From positions 2,360,001 through 2,424,000 of the forward strand of contig JABMCL010000188.1 in assembly GCA_018857735.1 (NCBI GenBank): DNA of 64,000 bases, read 5' to 3'. Below are positions 11,127-25,200 of this stretch, in pieces; the first letter of the stretch is position 1, and each line of letters starts with the position of its first letter. Position numbers and translations under genes: made by a program. The notes under the pieces are model-generated. The model had not been told where the DNA came from. It was given only the letters and a program-made list of their open reading frames with translations, and did no database searches. This DNA is from Alviniconcha marisindica (Eukaryota; Mollusca; Gastropoda; Provannidae).

Positions 11127-14100
11127 TGTGGTGTGAGTGAGTGTTGTGTGTGTGTGTGTGTGGTGTGTGTGGTGTGTGTGTGTGTGTGGTGTGTGTGGTG
11201 TGTGTGAGGAATGTTGATGGAGTGTGGTGTGTGTGTGTGTGTGTGTGTGTGGTGTGATGTGGTGTAGATGTGTGAGTAAGTGTTGTGATAGTGTGAATGT
11301 GTGATGTGAGTTTGTGTGTGTGTGTGTGTGTGGTGGTTTGTAGCATATTGAGTGTAATTGTGGATGTGAAGGCAGAGATGTGTCTGTGATGTAGTGTACT
11401 CTGATGTGTGTGGATGTGATGTGTATGTGGTGAGCATTGATTCAGCATTCAAGTTTGATTGGGAGAATATGGGAATGTTTGAGTGCAGGAATTGCTCTGG
11501 GATTATTAACTCAATAATAACTGTATCACTGTCACAGAAAGTAATGTTGACATGAAATCAGCAGCAAGTTTGATTTGGGGGGAAAGGGAATGTTGACATG
11601 ACCTGCGGAAAAATTTGACTTGGAGGAAGCATAATGTTTTGACTTTTATCATAGAAATCAGATGCAGTTAAAAGAGACAGCTAGTGATAAACTGGTCATG
11701 AAAAGTAATGCCCTTTTTGATCATGAAAAGTAATGCCCTTTTTGATCCTCAAAAGTAGTGCCCTTTTTGATCCTGAAAAGTAATGCTCTTTTTGATCCTC
11801 AAAAGTAATGCCCTTGTTTGCTGCTCAAGGCAGCAAGAACAGAAGTAAATAATCATGAAGTGTAATGCGTTGTCTGTGACGGTTAGAATGTGTGTGTAAC
11901 TGTTTGATTGATTGATGATTGATGATCGCTTATATAGCGCTATTCTCCACTCTCTTGAGCAGACTCACTGCGCTCGCATGTGGCTCTACATGAGTGACTA
12001 GCTGTATAGCATCTTTTTTGAATATCCACCAAAGTGGTGTACTTACAGTGCTGGCATGGCTGGTGCCACATGAAACTGCAGCCATCTCGGCACAAGTTTT
12101 GTGTACACCATACAACTGTGCACCCTGTCACTTCATGCAAAGCCACATACGTAAGGTGTATGCATATTTAGCTGTAACCTGCCACCTGCACTTTTGGCAG
12201 AATGACCGGGATCTTTTATGTGCCACTGCGGTAACACAGGGGTGGAATGGATACCGAAATAAGAGTCAGCACAGAAAGTCGACCCTGGAGAAGAAAATCT
12301 GCCACTCCTGCAGGGATTCGAACCCGTGACCTTTCAGTCACGAGTCCAGCGCTCTAACCATTGAGCTATCCCTGCCCCCTAATTAAACTGTTGTTTGTGG
12401 CAGGTCATCAACAACGAAACAGGCAAGGTTCTGCATGTCATTAATGCCACTGTGCCAAGCAAGGGCAACTGGATGCGCTATGTCAACTGTGCACGCTTCT
12501 TTGAGGAACAGAACATTGTGTCTGTTCAGGAAGGATCTGAGATCTACTACAAAGCTCTCAAGGTCAGTTGGCCAGTTCATTCCTTTACCATCAAAGGTTT
12601 TTGCTTTCTTCATACTTACCCCCCTACCACCCCCCCACCCTTCCATCCACACCCCCACTGATCTCTTTTTAATCAAACCAGATATGTTGATACATGTATG
12701 TTAGTGTTATTGATGTACTGTTAGTGTTATTGATGTACTGTTAGTGTTATTGATAACCAGACAAGTGCAAGCAAAGTGGGCATATGTAATACTGAAATTA
12801 ATGATGTGACTTACACAAAGTTACAGTATGTAGGCACACAACAGGGTATATATATATGGGTTGGTGGGGTGGGGAGTGGGTATGTTGCAGGGCAAAGTGA
12901 CAAACCTTGGTTTTTTTCTACGAAACCCTTTCAGAAAGTTAAACACTATGTGGCAGCTGCACAACAGAGACAGTTGGTACCAGTTGACACTCCTCTAGTA
13001 TCATTGGCGGGAGCTGCCACAAGTATCATTTTTGTCGTGACAAACATGAGTTTGTCACGACAAAACACATCACGGCAAAAGTATGCTTGCCGCGACAAAA
13101 CTTTTGTCGCGAGAAACACGTGTTTGTCACGACAAAACGTTTGTCATGACAAGAATGATGCTTGTGGCAGCTCCTGCCAATGATACTCTAGCAGTCGCAG
13201 ACAACTGGTGGAGCTGATCAGAACTTGCTCATATGAGTATAAAGGTAATTTGGTGTTGGTGTACTGCAGGACATCCAGCCAGGAGATGAGCTGTTGACAT
13301 GGTTTGATCCTCCAGACATGAAGAAGACTCGCAGGCGTAAACGAGGCAGTCGTGCCACTTCCACCACAAGTGTTGGTAAGTGCAGGGTTTGAGTGCTGGA
13401 GAGGGGTAAACATGAGCAAGCTGCAGACAGCAGAGGTGTTAAGAAGAAATGAAACAGATGAGCAAGCTGCAGACAGCAGAGGTGTTAAGAAGAAATGAAA
13501 CAGATGAGCAAGCTGCAGACAGCAGAGGTGTTAAGAAGAAATGAAACAGATGAGCAAGCTGTAGTCAGCAGAGGTGACGAGAAGAAATGAGACAGACGAG
13601 CTACCAGAGGTGTTGAGAAGAGATGTGACAGATAAGCAGGCTATAGACAAAAGTTAGTACCAATATGTTCTTGGAGTTTTACATCATGTCAACTGATAGA
13701 CAACAGAGGTGTAAGAAGAAGGGTGGTCTTTGGTGAGGGGAAATGTGATGAGTCCTAAGGGAGTTTCACTGCATTAGTAACTGGCACACTGTGTGTCAGT
13801 ATAGCATGTTCAGTACAGTTTTCTCAGTACTAGTTGCTCTTTCCTGAATGTTGTTTTTTGACTCTGTCTGTCTGCCAGAGATGGGGCCACCTTCAGTACA
13901 AAGCTCTGCCACACAACAGCACCCTCTGGGAAATGGCAAACGATTACGCAAGAAGAAAGTGTCAGCAGATATGCTGTCATTGGATGATGATGATGTCATC
14001 TTTGCTTCCTCAGGACTTCACCACAATCGAATCCGTAACAATGTCAGCAGTGGACTTCGTCGCAGTTCTTCGCTTCCTGACGGCAAAATGATGGGTGGAC

Positions 14101-17100
14101 GAAAAATAGAAGCACACAGAAATAAGACCCCTGTAAGTGGTTATGCAGGAAACAAAATGGTGACCTCCACCTCCCAACAAACCAACGCACTGAGGACAGG
14201 TGATGTGAAAATCGGCACAATTCGTGCACAAAGCTCACAGCCAGTTAAACCACGAGGGCCAAAACCCGCAAAAACTATCCACCAGATTGTAGATTCCCTT
14301 AAGTCTGCAAAACAGATATTGAACAATCAAGACGTGAAAGCGGGTGGAATTCCCACGAGTCCTGGTGGAGATAAATCCACTGCAGGACTGATTGTACCGA
14401 CAGTTTCCAAGCACCAACAACGTTCGAGTCTGGTAGGGACTGCAGAGTATATGGAAGAGCACCTGACGACCAACTATCAGTTCCTGTTTGAAGTGACAGC
14501 AGCACACAAGTCTGTTCCTAAGGGCGCCCCAAAGCGTGTGAGGTATGCCTGTGACATCTGTGAAAGCCAGTATCGCAAACCTGTAAGCCTGAAGCGACAC
14601 TACCTGCGTGAGCACATCAACCACAAGTACCTCTCCAAGGACGACATCTCCCTGTTAAACCACAAGGTCATCACTTCGACTGACAAGGTGGAGGCTGATG
14701 TAGACCCTGATGCAGATGACCTTGATGCTTCAGAAAACTCAAATGATGCTAATGAGGTTAAAATCAAGACAGAAACCATTGAAAATGAGCTTGGAGGCGA
14801 CACCAACGATGCCCTTAAAAGTGAGGAAGAGTTCCACAAAGAGGCTGTCCAGCATTCCACAGATGGCAGTGTCAGTACTGTTAGCGTTCCTGCGTCCAAA
14901 CCCAAACTGGACAGAGCAGCTCAGGAAAACAGCTTGAAGAGCAAGGCGATGGAAGGGAAGATGACTTTCTCCTTCACTGGCACCGATGGTGTTGACGATG
15001 CTTTTCGCTGCTACCTTTGTGTGCAGCTGTTTTCATCAGTAGAGAAGCTGAAGTACCACGTTACCCACGACTCCCATCGTTCCAAGGGAGACAAGCAGTT
15101 TGCCTGTGACCGCTGTGGCCAGAGGTTCCGGTTCCACCACAACTACCAACGGCACATTGAATCACATGGAACTAACATGGGTGAGTATGACTATGAGTCC
15201 CTTTTTGCTTTAGCTCAGGTACCCTACACTGTCACAAAACTGGTACGGAGGAGTCAGTTTGTGCTTTACATCAGCCACCCTGTAGACAGACGTACTAGCT
15301 GTTATTTTGTTTGACCAGTTCTAAAAATAAAAAAGCAGAGAGAGAGAGAGTGTGTTATGTGTGTTTGTTGTAGACTTTTCATGAGCCATTTGTATCTATA
15401 GATATAATAGGTACTGTGTGATGGCTTGGTTTTGTGATCTGGTTTGGCCTAGTGGTAAGACATTGTGCTGGTAAGTGGACAGTGTATTCCCCCCAAAAGT
15501 TTTGATTTATGGACACTGCCGTGTGACTTTGCCCCTCACAATGAGTGAAAGTTTGAAATGGCTCTCGCCGCTGCTCATCATCCCTGCCAGTTGCTCTGTA
15601 GAGACAACTTGGCATTAAACAAGTCTAATGAATGAACAGATGTCTTGGTTTGGAATAGTCATGTGGTAACACTATGTGATACTTTCCTTTGTGTCATATG
15701 TATCCAGGTGAACTGTCTACTGCTTGTCATGTTTGCGGGAAGAAGTTCCTCAACGAAGCCAACATGCGCAAACACCTGCGTTTCCACTCAGGGCGCAACT
15801 TCCCTTGCAAGTATGGCTGTGATGTCGTCTACCCCAATGTGGCAGAGCTGGTGAAGCATTTGCGAGCCCTCCACCCAGAGCTGCCTAAGAAAAGTCAACA
15901 GGTGCCCACCAAAGCGGCAGACATACAGAAGAAACGGCGAGGGCGACAGTCCAAAAGTTCCGGTCAGTTGATGAATAGAAATCCTGACCAACCCTCTCTA
16001 CTGAACAGCATCCCTTTCTTTCTGACCCCCTCCTCCCTCTCCACATGATTCACATGTTCTTTTAGCTGTGTTTGCATGTTTTGTGATTTGCCCCCTATAA
16101 CAAAGTTAGGAGAGTATACTGAAATCACCATGTCTGTGTGTGTGATGAATTGAGCATTTCCTTATATCTTTGTAAGCGCTCTGGGCTCTTACAAGATGGG
16201 GCACCAAAAATAATCTATTATTATTATGTCTGTCAAGATTAATGTCAGAACGAAGGTTCAAAATTTCAATTAATGTTTGTCCAGACAATATCTTTAACTG
16301 CCCAACCTTTTGTAACCAAACTTGGTACGGTGATACACCATCAAAAGTTGAAGTGTCATGCATAAAAAAATTGGGTTGCTTTCTTCAAGGTCACAGTGTT
16401 TATATAATCAAAACATTACTATTTCTGTTTACGTCTTCTGAACTGTTGGTCCGTTTGAGACCAGACTTAGTTTGATGGTACATCACCATAAGCTAGAGTG
16501 TATTATGAAAAGACTGCACTGCCGTATTCAAGTCCAAGGTCACAGTAAAGGTTCAAAACTTTATTGAATGTTCATCTGGATGATATCTTCTGAACAATAT
16601 CTTCAAAACTGCTGATCCTTTTGCAACCAAACTGATTTGATAGTACATCATAAGGTGGAGTGTTTTGTGAAAATGTTGGATTGCCGTGCTTAAGGTCAGT
16701 GTCATAGTGATAGTTCAAAATTTCATTGACTGTTTGTCAGTCATATATTTTTGGAACCAAACTAGGTGTGTTGATGTTCAGTTACTAATAAGCAGGCGTG
16801 GTGCAAAGAAAGTGGACATAAGAATATTATAGTGACAGTGACAGTGACTTGCAGGATGTAGGCACACTGCTGACTTGCAGGATGTAGGCACACTGCGGGG
16901 GTTACTTTGCAGTGCAAAGCGACAAACATGCTCACATGTGTTTTCAGTTATCTTTGTAATGTGTGTGTTGGGTGTTTTATGACTGACATCTGGTTTTGTT
17001 TCTTTCTGTCACCAGAGCCAGAGGTTTCTACTAGTCAAACAGTGTTGGTGGAACACAAGATCAAAAGCGAAGCTGAGGCAATACAGGACTTTGAGGCGTC

Positions 17101-20100
17101 TCACCCGCCTGGCTGGATTGAAACCCGAGGACGCAAGCCTCGACCCGGCATTGTGGGAGTCCACTGTACCATCTGCAAGAAAAAGTTCTCCACCTATGGC
17201 AGCATGTGTCGCCATCGACGCTCCGTCCATCGTGTTGTCAAGCAGTTTGGGGAGTTCAGGCCAGTGGACTCGGGTCCCAGCTCCTCCCCTCTCCCTGCGG
17301 GTGGTGAGGAGGTGGAGGCTTGGGATGACCCGGTGGCCCGGCGGGTGCTGCACATTGAGGCCAGTGTGGAAAAGATGTACCAAGCCATTGAAGCCCAGCA
17401 TGCCAGCAACTCCACAGAAGACGAGGAGCTGATCTTCTCTCCGCCACCTTCCCCGACCTCTTTCTACAGGAACGTGGCAGACAACATCGCTGAAAACCTG
17501 TCCCTGTACCTGGATGGAGGGTCGGAGGCTCTGGAGACGGCCCAGCAGCATGTCAGGGAGGAGGATGTGCCCTCGGATGAGGCTCAGTCTGCCTCAAATG
17601 TGGATTGGTCAGTGTACAACTTTCCACAGTTCTTCATGCCCGTGGACCCCGTCATCCCTCACCCCCCTGCACGGCCGCCCCCACTGCCACCAACCCACCT
17701 GTCTTTTGAGGGGGAGAAGGCTCCAGCTTACCCAACACGCTCGGCAGTGGCGGAACGAGAGGCATCGAGGCGAGCCTCCGTGGGAACGGTAGAGAAGCAG
17801 AAGAGTGGAGTGACGGAGAAAATGGTTAGGCGAGCCTCTGTCAGTGCACTAGATAGCAACGTGGATGGAAAGGAGAAAATAGCCAGACGAGCTTCAGTTG
17901 GTTCATATGACAATCCAAAGGCCAAAGAAACAGATGAAGTGTCAACTGAAGTAGCTGACAGAAAATTTACAGTCTGTGAAGATTCCAAAACAGAACTGAA
18001 GATGGTCAGCAAACTGTCTCTGCAGAATGGGGAATTGGATGCCACAAAACCAAATTCCTTAGCTCCAAACCAAGCACCCAAGCGTGTAGTGTCTGAAGAA
18101 GGTTTAGAGTCAGAATCAGAGCCTGCAGCTGACCTGGTTCAGGAAGCGGACGCCGAAAGAAGTAAGCTGGTTGAGAAAAGCCACTCCGTCAGTGAAGACT
18201 TGGACGAGGTCTTTGACAGCCTCAGTGATGTCACTGCAGATGACAGGATGGAGAAGAGGAAGAATGGATCCGGACTGGAAAGCGCTCAGCTCCCTGGTGC
18301 TAATGGTCTGCAGGGAGAGGCAACAGGTGGCAGGTTGAAGAATGTGTCAGGAATGGAAAATGCTCACCCCCCTGATGCTAATGCTCCAGAGGTAAAGATG
18401 ACAGTAGTGGAAAGTGCTCAGGAACTGACCGGTAGTGATGCTGCTACTTCTCAGGGAACTTCGTCCACATGTACAGATAGAGACATGGATAAGTCGTATG
18501 ACAACCCACCTAACAGTTCAGTTTCTTCTCTTGTGTGTGAACAGAGACTGTTGGGTGAGATTGTGTCCGACGCTGGCAAATGCGTACTTGATTCTGATGA
18601 CAAGATGGAAGAAGATGCTGACATGGAGTGCAGTGGTCCTGACCCACTTCAGAATGACTCATTTCGCGATAGTGACCTCCCGTCTGAAACATCAGACTCC
18701 ATCAAATCTACTTTGTCAGAACAGTCTGACCTTCAAACCTCCGCCAATTCCAACTTGGTAGCCATGCAGGGTTGTGATAAAAGTGCAATAGATGAGGAGT
18801 GTGCTTGTGATACAAAGACCGTCAAATCAGACAGACCTTCAAGTGCATCTGCATCACCTGGTTTAGCCCACAGTTGCAGTTTGGTAACTGAGGTTGTGTC
18901 AACGGAGGACGGGACCCTTGAGGAACCTTCATGCCAGGAGTCACACAACAATGTGTTCAGTCGGCTACCACTAGGGCAGTCGTTAGTCTGTAGCATGCAG
19001 GAAGGCACACACACTGCTGCTCCAGAAATGCATGGTGTTGAAGAATCTGTGCACAGAAACGCAAAAGAACAGGTTTTAGCCAACAATAGTGCAGTCCCAA
19101 GAGTGTCTGCTGTTGAGGACCCGGTTTGTGGAAGTGTAAAACAAGATGAGATGCTGGCCGATGATAACGTAGAAATGGGAGAAATGTCCACCAAGGAACA
19201 TTTAGTGACTGAAGTTGATCCTCCAGCCACTGTTCTAGGTGTAGGGCAGAGTGAGTGTGTGCCTGATGTGTCAAAGGGTAACAGTGATGAAAGTCCAGAC
19301 GCACCTGGCCAGGGCAAGAGGAGTGTTAGTGCTGTAGAAAATGGTGGAAAGGAGTCAACTTCAAAATCAGAACACAATGTCACACCCATAATCAGCAAAT
19401 CATCTGAAAGCTCTGTTCAAAATACACCAATTGAAAATTCCGCCCTTGACCTTGGTGAGAAAGAACTGGAATACCTGTCCAAAGGAGCTGTATTTTATGT
19501 TCGTGGAAACCAAAAACGTTGTCCTCACATTTTGAAGAAAGTTGGCATACCCGCCCGTCCTCTAGAAAATGAAGAGGAAGAAAATTATGTATCAGTGCTT
19601 GAGCTGACTGTAAAAAAGGTAGACCCAAGCTGTGTGGTGAAGTGTCCAAATGGGGAGGAGATGGCCACTGCATCGGAACCAACCCCAAAGAAAGCAGACC
19701 CTAGCTATGCTGCAGAATGTCTGGGTGACAAGGAGATGGCTAGTGTTTCAGACCCAGTCCTGGGCGCCCAATGTGGCCAAGATTTAGGCAAAATAAAACA
19801 AGACCCAAATCAGCCACACAGTTCCAAAGAGGATTCTCATAAAAGCCAGCATACCAGTGTTCCAGATGCAGATTTTACTGCTGTAAATGCAAGTGATGCA
19901 GCATCTGAACAGAGAGAGCAAGATCATCATTTGCCAGAAGTTTCAGAAGGGATTCCCTGTGAAGACACCCATATAGGGGATTCAAAAACTGTGCTGACCA
20001 CTGTGGATCAAGACGAGCTAGAAGTTTCCAGAGCAAGATCTGGTGATCCTAGTAAAATGACAATGACCAGTGAGGGCAGTCTCCAAACCTCACCCAACAG

Positions 20101-22174
20101 CAGGTCAGATGTCGATTCTCACACTGACCCTATTCCACAAAGCTCCTCATGTTCTGGGCAGCTGCAGTCTGCTGGTAACCATGAGGACAGTGACCTGGAC
20201 CTGGAGATTGTGGACTGTCAAGCCAAGCTGAAGCTCCAGGCTCTTCAGGAGCAGATAGCCATTGACCGGGATGCTCTAGATATGTGTGAACGCTGCCGAC
20301 CTCAAAGCACAGAGCATTCTGAACCATCCAAGAGGAGTGCGGAAGACTTTATGAAGATGCGGTTTGGCAGGAAGTACGAGGTTTACAGTGTCTGTTCCAT
20401 GTGTCGACGATACTACCATGGTGTGGACTCCCTGCTGCGCCACCAGTGGAAGAAACATCCTTCCATTCAGTGTTCGCATATAGAGGTAAGCAGGTCCAAC
20501 CTTCCATTCACTGTTCTCGTGTAGAGGTAAGCAGATCCACCCTTCCATTCAGCGTTCCCATATATAGAGAGGTAAGCAGAACCACCCTTCCATTCAGTGT
20601 TCTCAAGTAGAGCTAAGCAGATCCACCCTTCCATTCAGTGTACTCATATAGTGGTAAGCAGATCCACCCTTCCATTTAGTGTCCTCACATATATATATAT
20701 ATATAGAAGTAAGCAGATCCACCCTTCCATTCAGTGTACTCGTATAGTGGTAAGCAGATCCACCCTTCCATTTAGTGTTCTCATATATATATATATTATA
20801 TATTATATATATATATATATATATATTATTATATATATATATATATATATATAATAGAATTATTCATTATATATAGAGTAAGCAGATCCACCCTTCCATT
20901 AAGTGTTCTCATGTAGAGGTAAGCAGATCCATCCTTCCATTTAGTATTCCCATATATATGTAGAGGTAAGCAGAACCACCCTTCTATTCAGTGTTCCCAT
21001 ATAATATAGAGGTAAGCAGAACCACCCTTCCATTCAGTGTTCTCATATAGAGGTAAGCAGCACCACCCTTCCATTCAGTGTTCCCATATAATATATATAG
21101 GTAAGCAGAACCACCCTTCCATTCAGTGTTCTCATATAGAGGTAAGCAGATCCACCCTTCCATTCAGTGTTCTCATATAGAGGTAAGCAGATCCACCCTT
21201 CCATTCAGTGTTCTCATATATAGAGGTAAGCAGATCCACCCTTCCATTCAGTGTTCTGACATAGAGGTAAGCAGATCCACCCTCCTGTTCAGTGTTCTCA
21301 TATATAGGTAAGCAGATCCACCCTTCCAGTATCCATTCTGTGTTTTCATGTAGAACTAGAAGTAAGCAGAACCACCCTTCCAGTATATATATATTCTATG
21401 TTTTTATGTAGAGGTAAGTAGAACCACCCTTCCAATATCCATTCTGTGTTTTCATGTAGAGATAAGCAGAACCACCCTTCCTTTCAGTGTTCTCACCTAC
21501 TCTGTGTTCCCATACAGCTAAAAGCAGAACCACCCTTCCATTACATGTTCTCATGAAGTAAGCAGAACTACCTTTCCATTTAGTGTTCCCATAAGGCATA
21601 TAGAGGTAAGCAGAACTGCCATTTGAGTTTGATTCATTGTAAGCAGAATTATTTCTTCAGTCATTGTGCCCTTACACTAATAGTTACAGATGTACGTAAA
21701 ACCATCCATTCAGGCAGAGGCAAGCAGAATTGTGCATCCATTTATTCTTTTATGAGGTACAGTGCAGAGGTAAGTGTTTGCATCTGGGTAAACAACCATC
21801 TACCCAGTGCTACCAATACCATAGACTTGATGGAGGTAAACATAACAATGCATCCACCCAGCAACTGAAAGGCAAAACCACATTGTCTACTGTCTAGTGT
21901 TGCTATAGAATTCATTAGAACAAGCAAGCAGTTTATGTGAAGCGTTGGTCACCTTATGATGCATGTGTGTAATTTCTAAATGAAATAGATTTATACAGCT
22001 AAGACAGGGTTCACATTAACCGTTAATTTCTGGTATTTTTCGGTTAATATCATTATCAGCATATTCTGTAAATGAAATCACCAGTTATTCAGATGTACTG
22101 GTTGTGATTTTGTTTGACTGGTTCTAGAAAAAAAAGGAGAAAGTTTTAAAAATGCAACAGAGGGAGAGAGAGAG

Positions 22175-22223
<49 letters not shown>

Positions 22224-25200
22224 ATGCACGTGTGTGTATGTGTGTGAATGGACGGCTGTGCATCTGACCAGTTACAGCGATTATCTGACCGGTTTCTGTG
22301 AACCACTTTCACCATCTTATAGATCATTCACACTGGTTTATAAAATACCTAGTGCGATCATTGTGGCTGTAAGTGTAAGACCCTCTTGTCATGTAGCTTA
22401 CGGTGTTTTTTGTACCCTTAGGTGGAGAATGGCCATGGCCTGGAGACTCTGTTCTACCCAGAACCATCCAGCCATGGTGTGCTAGCCCAGTCAGTCCTCC
22501 TGCCTCCGGAACACCTCTACCAGGACTCTTACACATGCACACGCTGCAAGCTTACCGTCAGACAGTACAGCCGCCTGCGCACCCACATCCTCAACTGTGA
22601 TCCCAACACCCCCACCACACCCCACACCCGTAAGAAGAAACCCAAGGCCAACCGCCACCGCTTCATGGAGAAGATGCTGCCAGACAGTGAAAGCAAGGCG
22701 GAAAAGCCCTCTGGGTTTGGATCAGCCATTAGGGATCTGAATTTCAAGGGCAAACTACAGGGTTCCATGGGGTCCAGAGTGAAAACACTTCATTCCACTT
22801 CCAGCAGCCATAGGCAGGTGAACTCCATGTCCAGGTTGGAGTTCACACGCTCTTCCTACCCTCATGGTGGCTGTGAGTCCTCCACTCAAACACACGCGAA
22901 ATCTCACCACTGGAAATTCTCTCAGTCACAGTCGGGCCCAGCTTCTAACACATCAGGCTTTTCTCATGAGATTGTGGGCTGTCGGGTGCGGAAACGTCGC
23001 AACTACGAGCTGCTGTATAACCCTTCAGCTCATGTCCGTCGGCGTGAGAGAACAGAGTGTCTGGAAATTCATCAGTGTCAGGGCTGTGGCCTCAAGTTCA
23101 AGACACTTTCACTGCTAGAACGCCACACCAAGAACTGCTCCGGCAGAGAGAAACTGCTCAGCCAGAAGCCGGTTGTGAACAAGTGAGTCAATACAGTACA
23201 ACATGGGTATATATAAGAAAGTCCTTGGGACCAGCAAATGTTTTTCATGTATAGTCATTTATTTGTATCCAAGAAAGTTCTGCTTTAAAAAGAATTTTTT
23301 TTCTGTCATTGCAGATTTCTGCTTTTAATATAAAGTATCAATCAAACAGTATACAGTGTGAATACTTGTGTACTTTCATCATTTAATGAACTATGACTAT
23401 GTATCAAACCATGCCAGTCAGGACTATGGTTGGCTTTGAGGCTAGTTCTATGCTGTGCCATTGTCTTGTTTTATCATCTGCATCACAGAATGGCTGTCTG
23501 GGCTGTTTGAGACTAGTTATACTCCATAGGCTGTTCCATCGTTCCTTATCTTCTACATCTGAGCACACCACTCTGGCTGTTTGAGGCTTGGTGTAGGCTG
23601 ACTGTCTTTCTTAATCATCTGCATCACAGAATGCCAGTCTGGACTGTTTCATACTGAGACTAGTTACAGGCTGTTCCATCATCTGTTACCATCTGCATCA
23701 CAGCATGCCAGTCTGGCCTGTTTGATGTTGAGACTAGTTATGTACAGGCAGTTCATTGTTTCCTGTTACCATCTGCATCACAGCATGCCAGTCTGGGCTG
23801 TTTCACTTTGAGACTAGTTACACTTACAGGCTGTTCCATTGTTTCCTGTTACCATAACCACCTGCATCACAGCATGCCAGTCTGGGCTGTTTCACATTGA
23901 GACTAGTTACACTTACAGGCTGTTCCATTGTTTCCTGTTACCATCTGCATCACAGCATGCCTGTCTGGGCTGTTTCACATTGAGACTAGTTACACTTACA
24001 GGCTGTTCCATTGTTTCCTGTTACCATCTGCATCACAGCATGCCAGTCTGGGCTGTTTCACATTGAGACTAGTTACAGGCTGTTCCATTGTTTCCTGTTA
24101 TCATCTGCATCACAGCATGCCAGTCTGGGCTGTTTGACATTGAGACTAGTTACAAGCTGTTCATTGTTTCCTGTTACCATCTGCATCACAGCATGCCAGT
24201 CTGGGCTGTTTGACATTGAGACTAGTTACAGGCTGTTCCATTGTTTCCTGTTATCATCTGCATCACAGCATGCCAGTCTAGGCTGTTTCACATTGAGATT
24301 AGTTACACTTACAGGCTGTTCCATTGTTTCCTGTTACCATCTGCATCACAGCATGCCAGTCTGGGCTGTTTCACATTGAGATTAGTTACACTTACAGGCT
24401 GTTCCATTTTTCCTGTTACCATCTGCATCACAGCATGCCAGTCTGGGCTGTTTCACATTGAGACTAGATACAGGCTGTTCATTGTTTCCTGTTACCATCT
24501 GCATCACAGCATGCCAGTCTGGGCTGTTTCACATTGAGACTAGTTACAGGTTGTTCATTGTTTCCTGTTACCATCTGCATCACAGCATGCCAGTCTGGGC
24601 TGTTTCACATTGAGACTAGTTACACTTACAGGCTGTTCCATTGTTTCCTGTTACCATCTGCATCACAGCATACCAGTCTGGGCTGTTTGACATTGAGACT
24701 AGTTACACTTACAGGCTGTTCCATTGTTTCCTGTTACCATCTGCATCACAGCATGCCAGTCTGGGCTGTTTGACATTGAGACTAGTTACAGGCTGTTCCA
24801 TTGTTTCCTGTTACCATCTGCATCACAGCATGCCAGTCTGGGCTGTTTCACATTGAGACTAGTTACACTTACGGCTGTTCCATTGTTTCCTGTTACCATC
24901 TGCATCACAGCATGCCAGTCTGGGCTGTTTGACATTGAGACTAGTTACAGGCTGTTCCATTGTTTCCTGTTATCATCTGCATCTCAGCATGCCAGTCTGG
25001 GCTGTTTGACATTGAGACTAGTTACAGGCTGTTCCATTGTTTCCTGTTACCATCTGCATCACAGCATGCCAGTCTGGGCTGTTTGACATTGAGACTAGTT
25101 ACAGGCTGTTCCATTGTTTCCTGTTATCATCTGCATCACAGCATGCCAGTCTGGGCTGTTTGACATTGAGACTAGTTACAGGCTGTTCCATTGTTTCCTG

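Noticed and set aside
10405..11452. Two long minus-strand open frames (347 and 296 codons) rich in His/Thr
   Set aside because: They are translations of the CA/TG repeat and have no complexity outside it.
12312..12379. Functional tRNA gene on the minus strand
   Set aside because: Acceptor stem, box A and box B are good, but the anticodon arm does not fold, and the sequence continues into a SINE body found elsewhere in the window.
13404..13600. Considered as another junction-derived array
   Set aside because: It is close to the donor of exon 4, but the units contain neither the exon end nor a donor.
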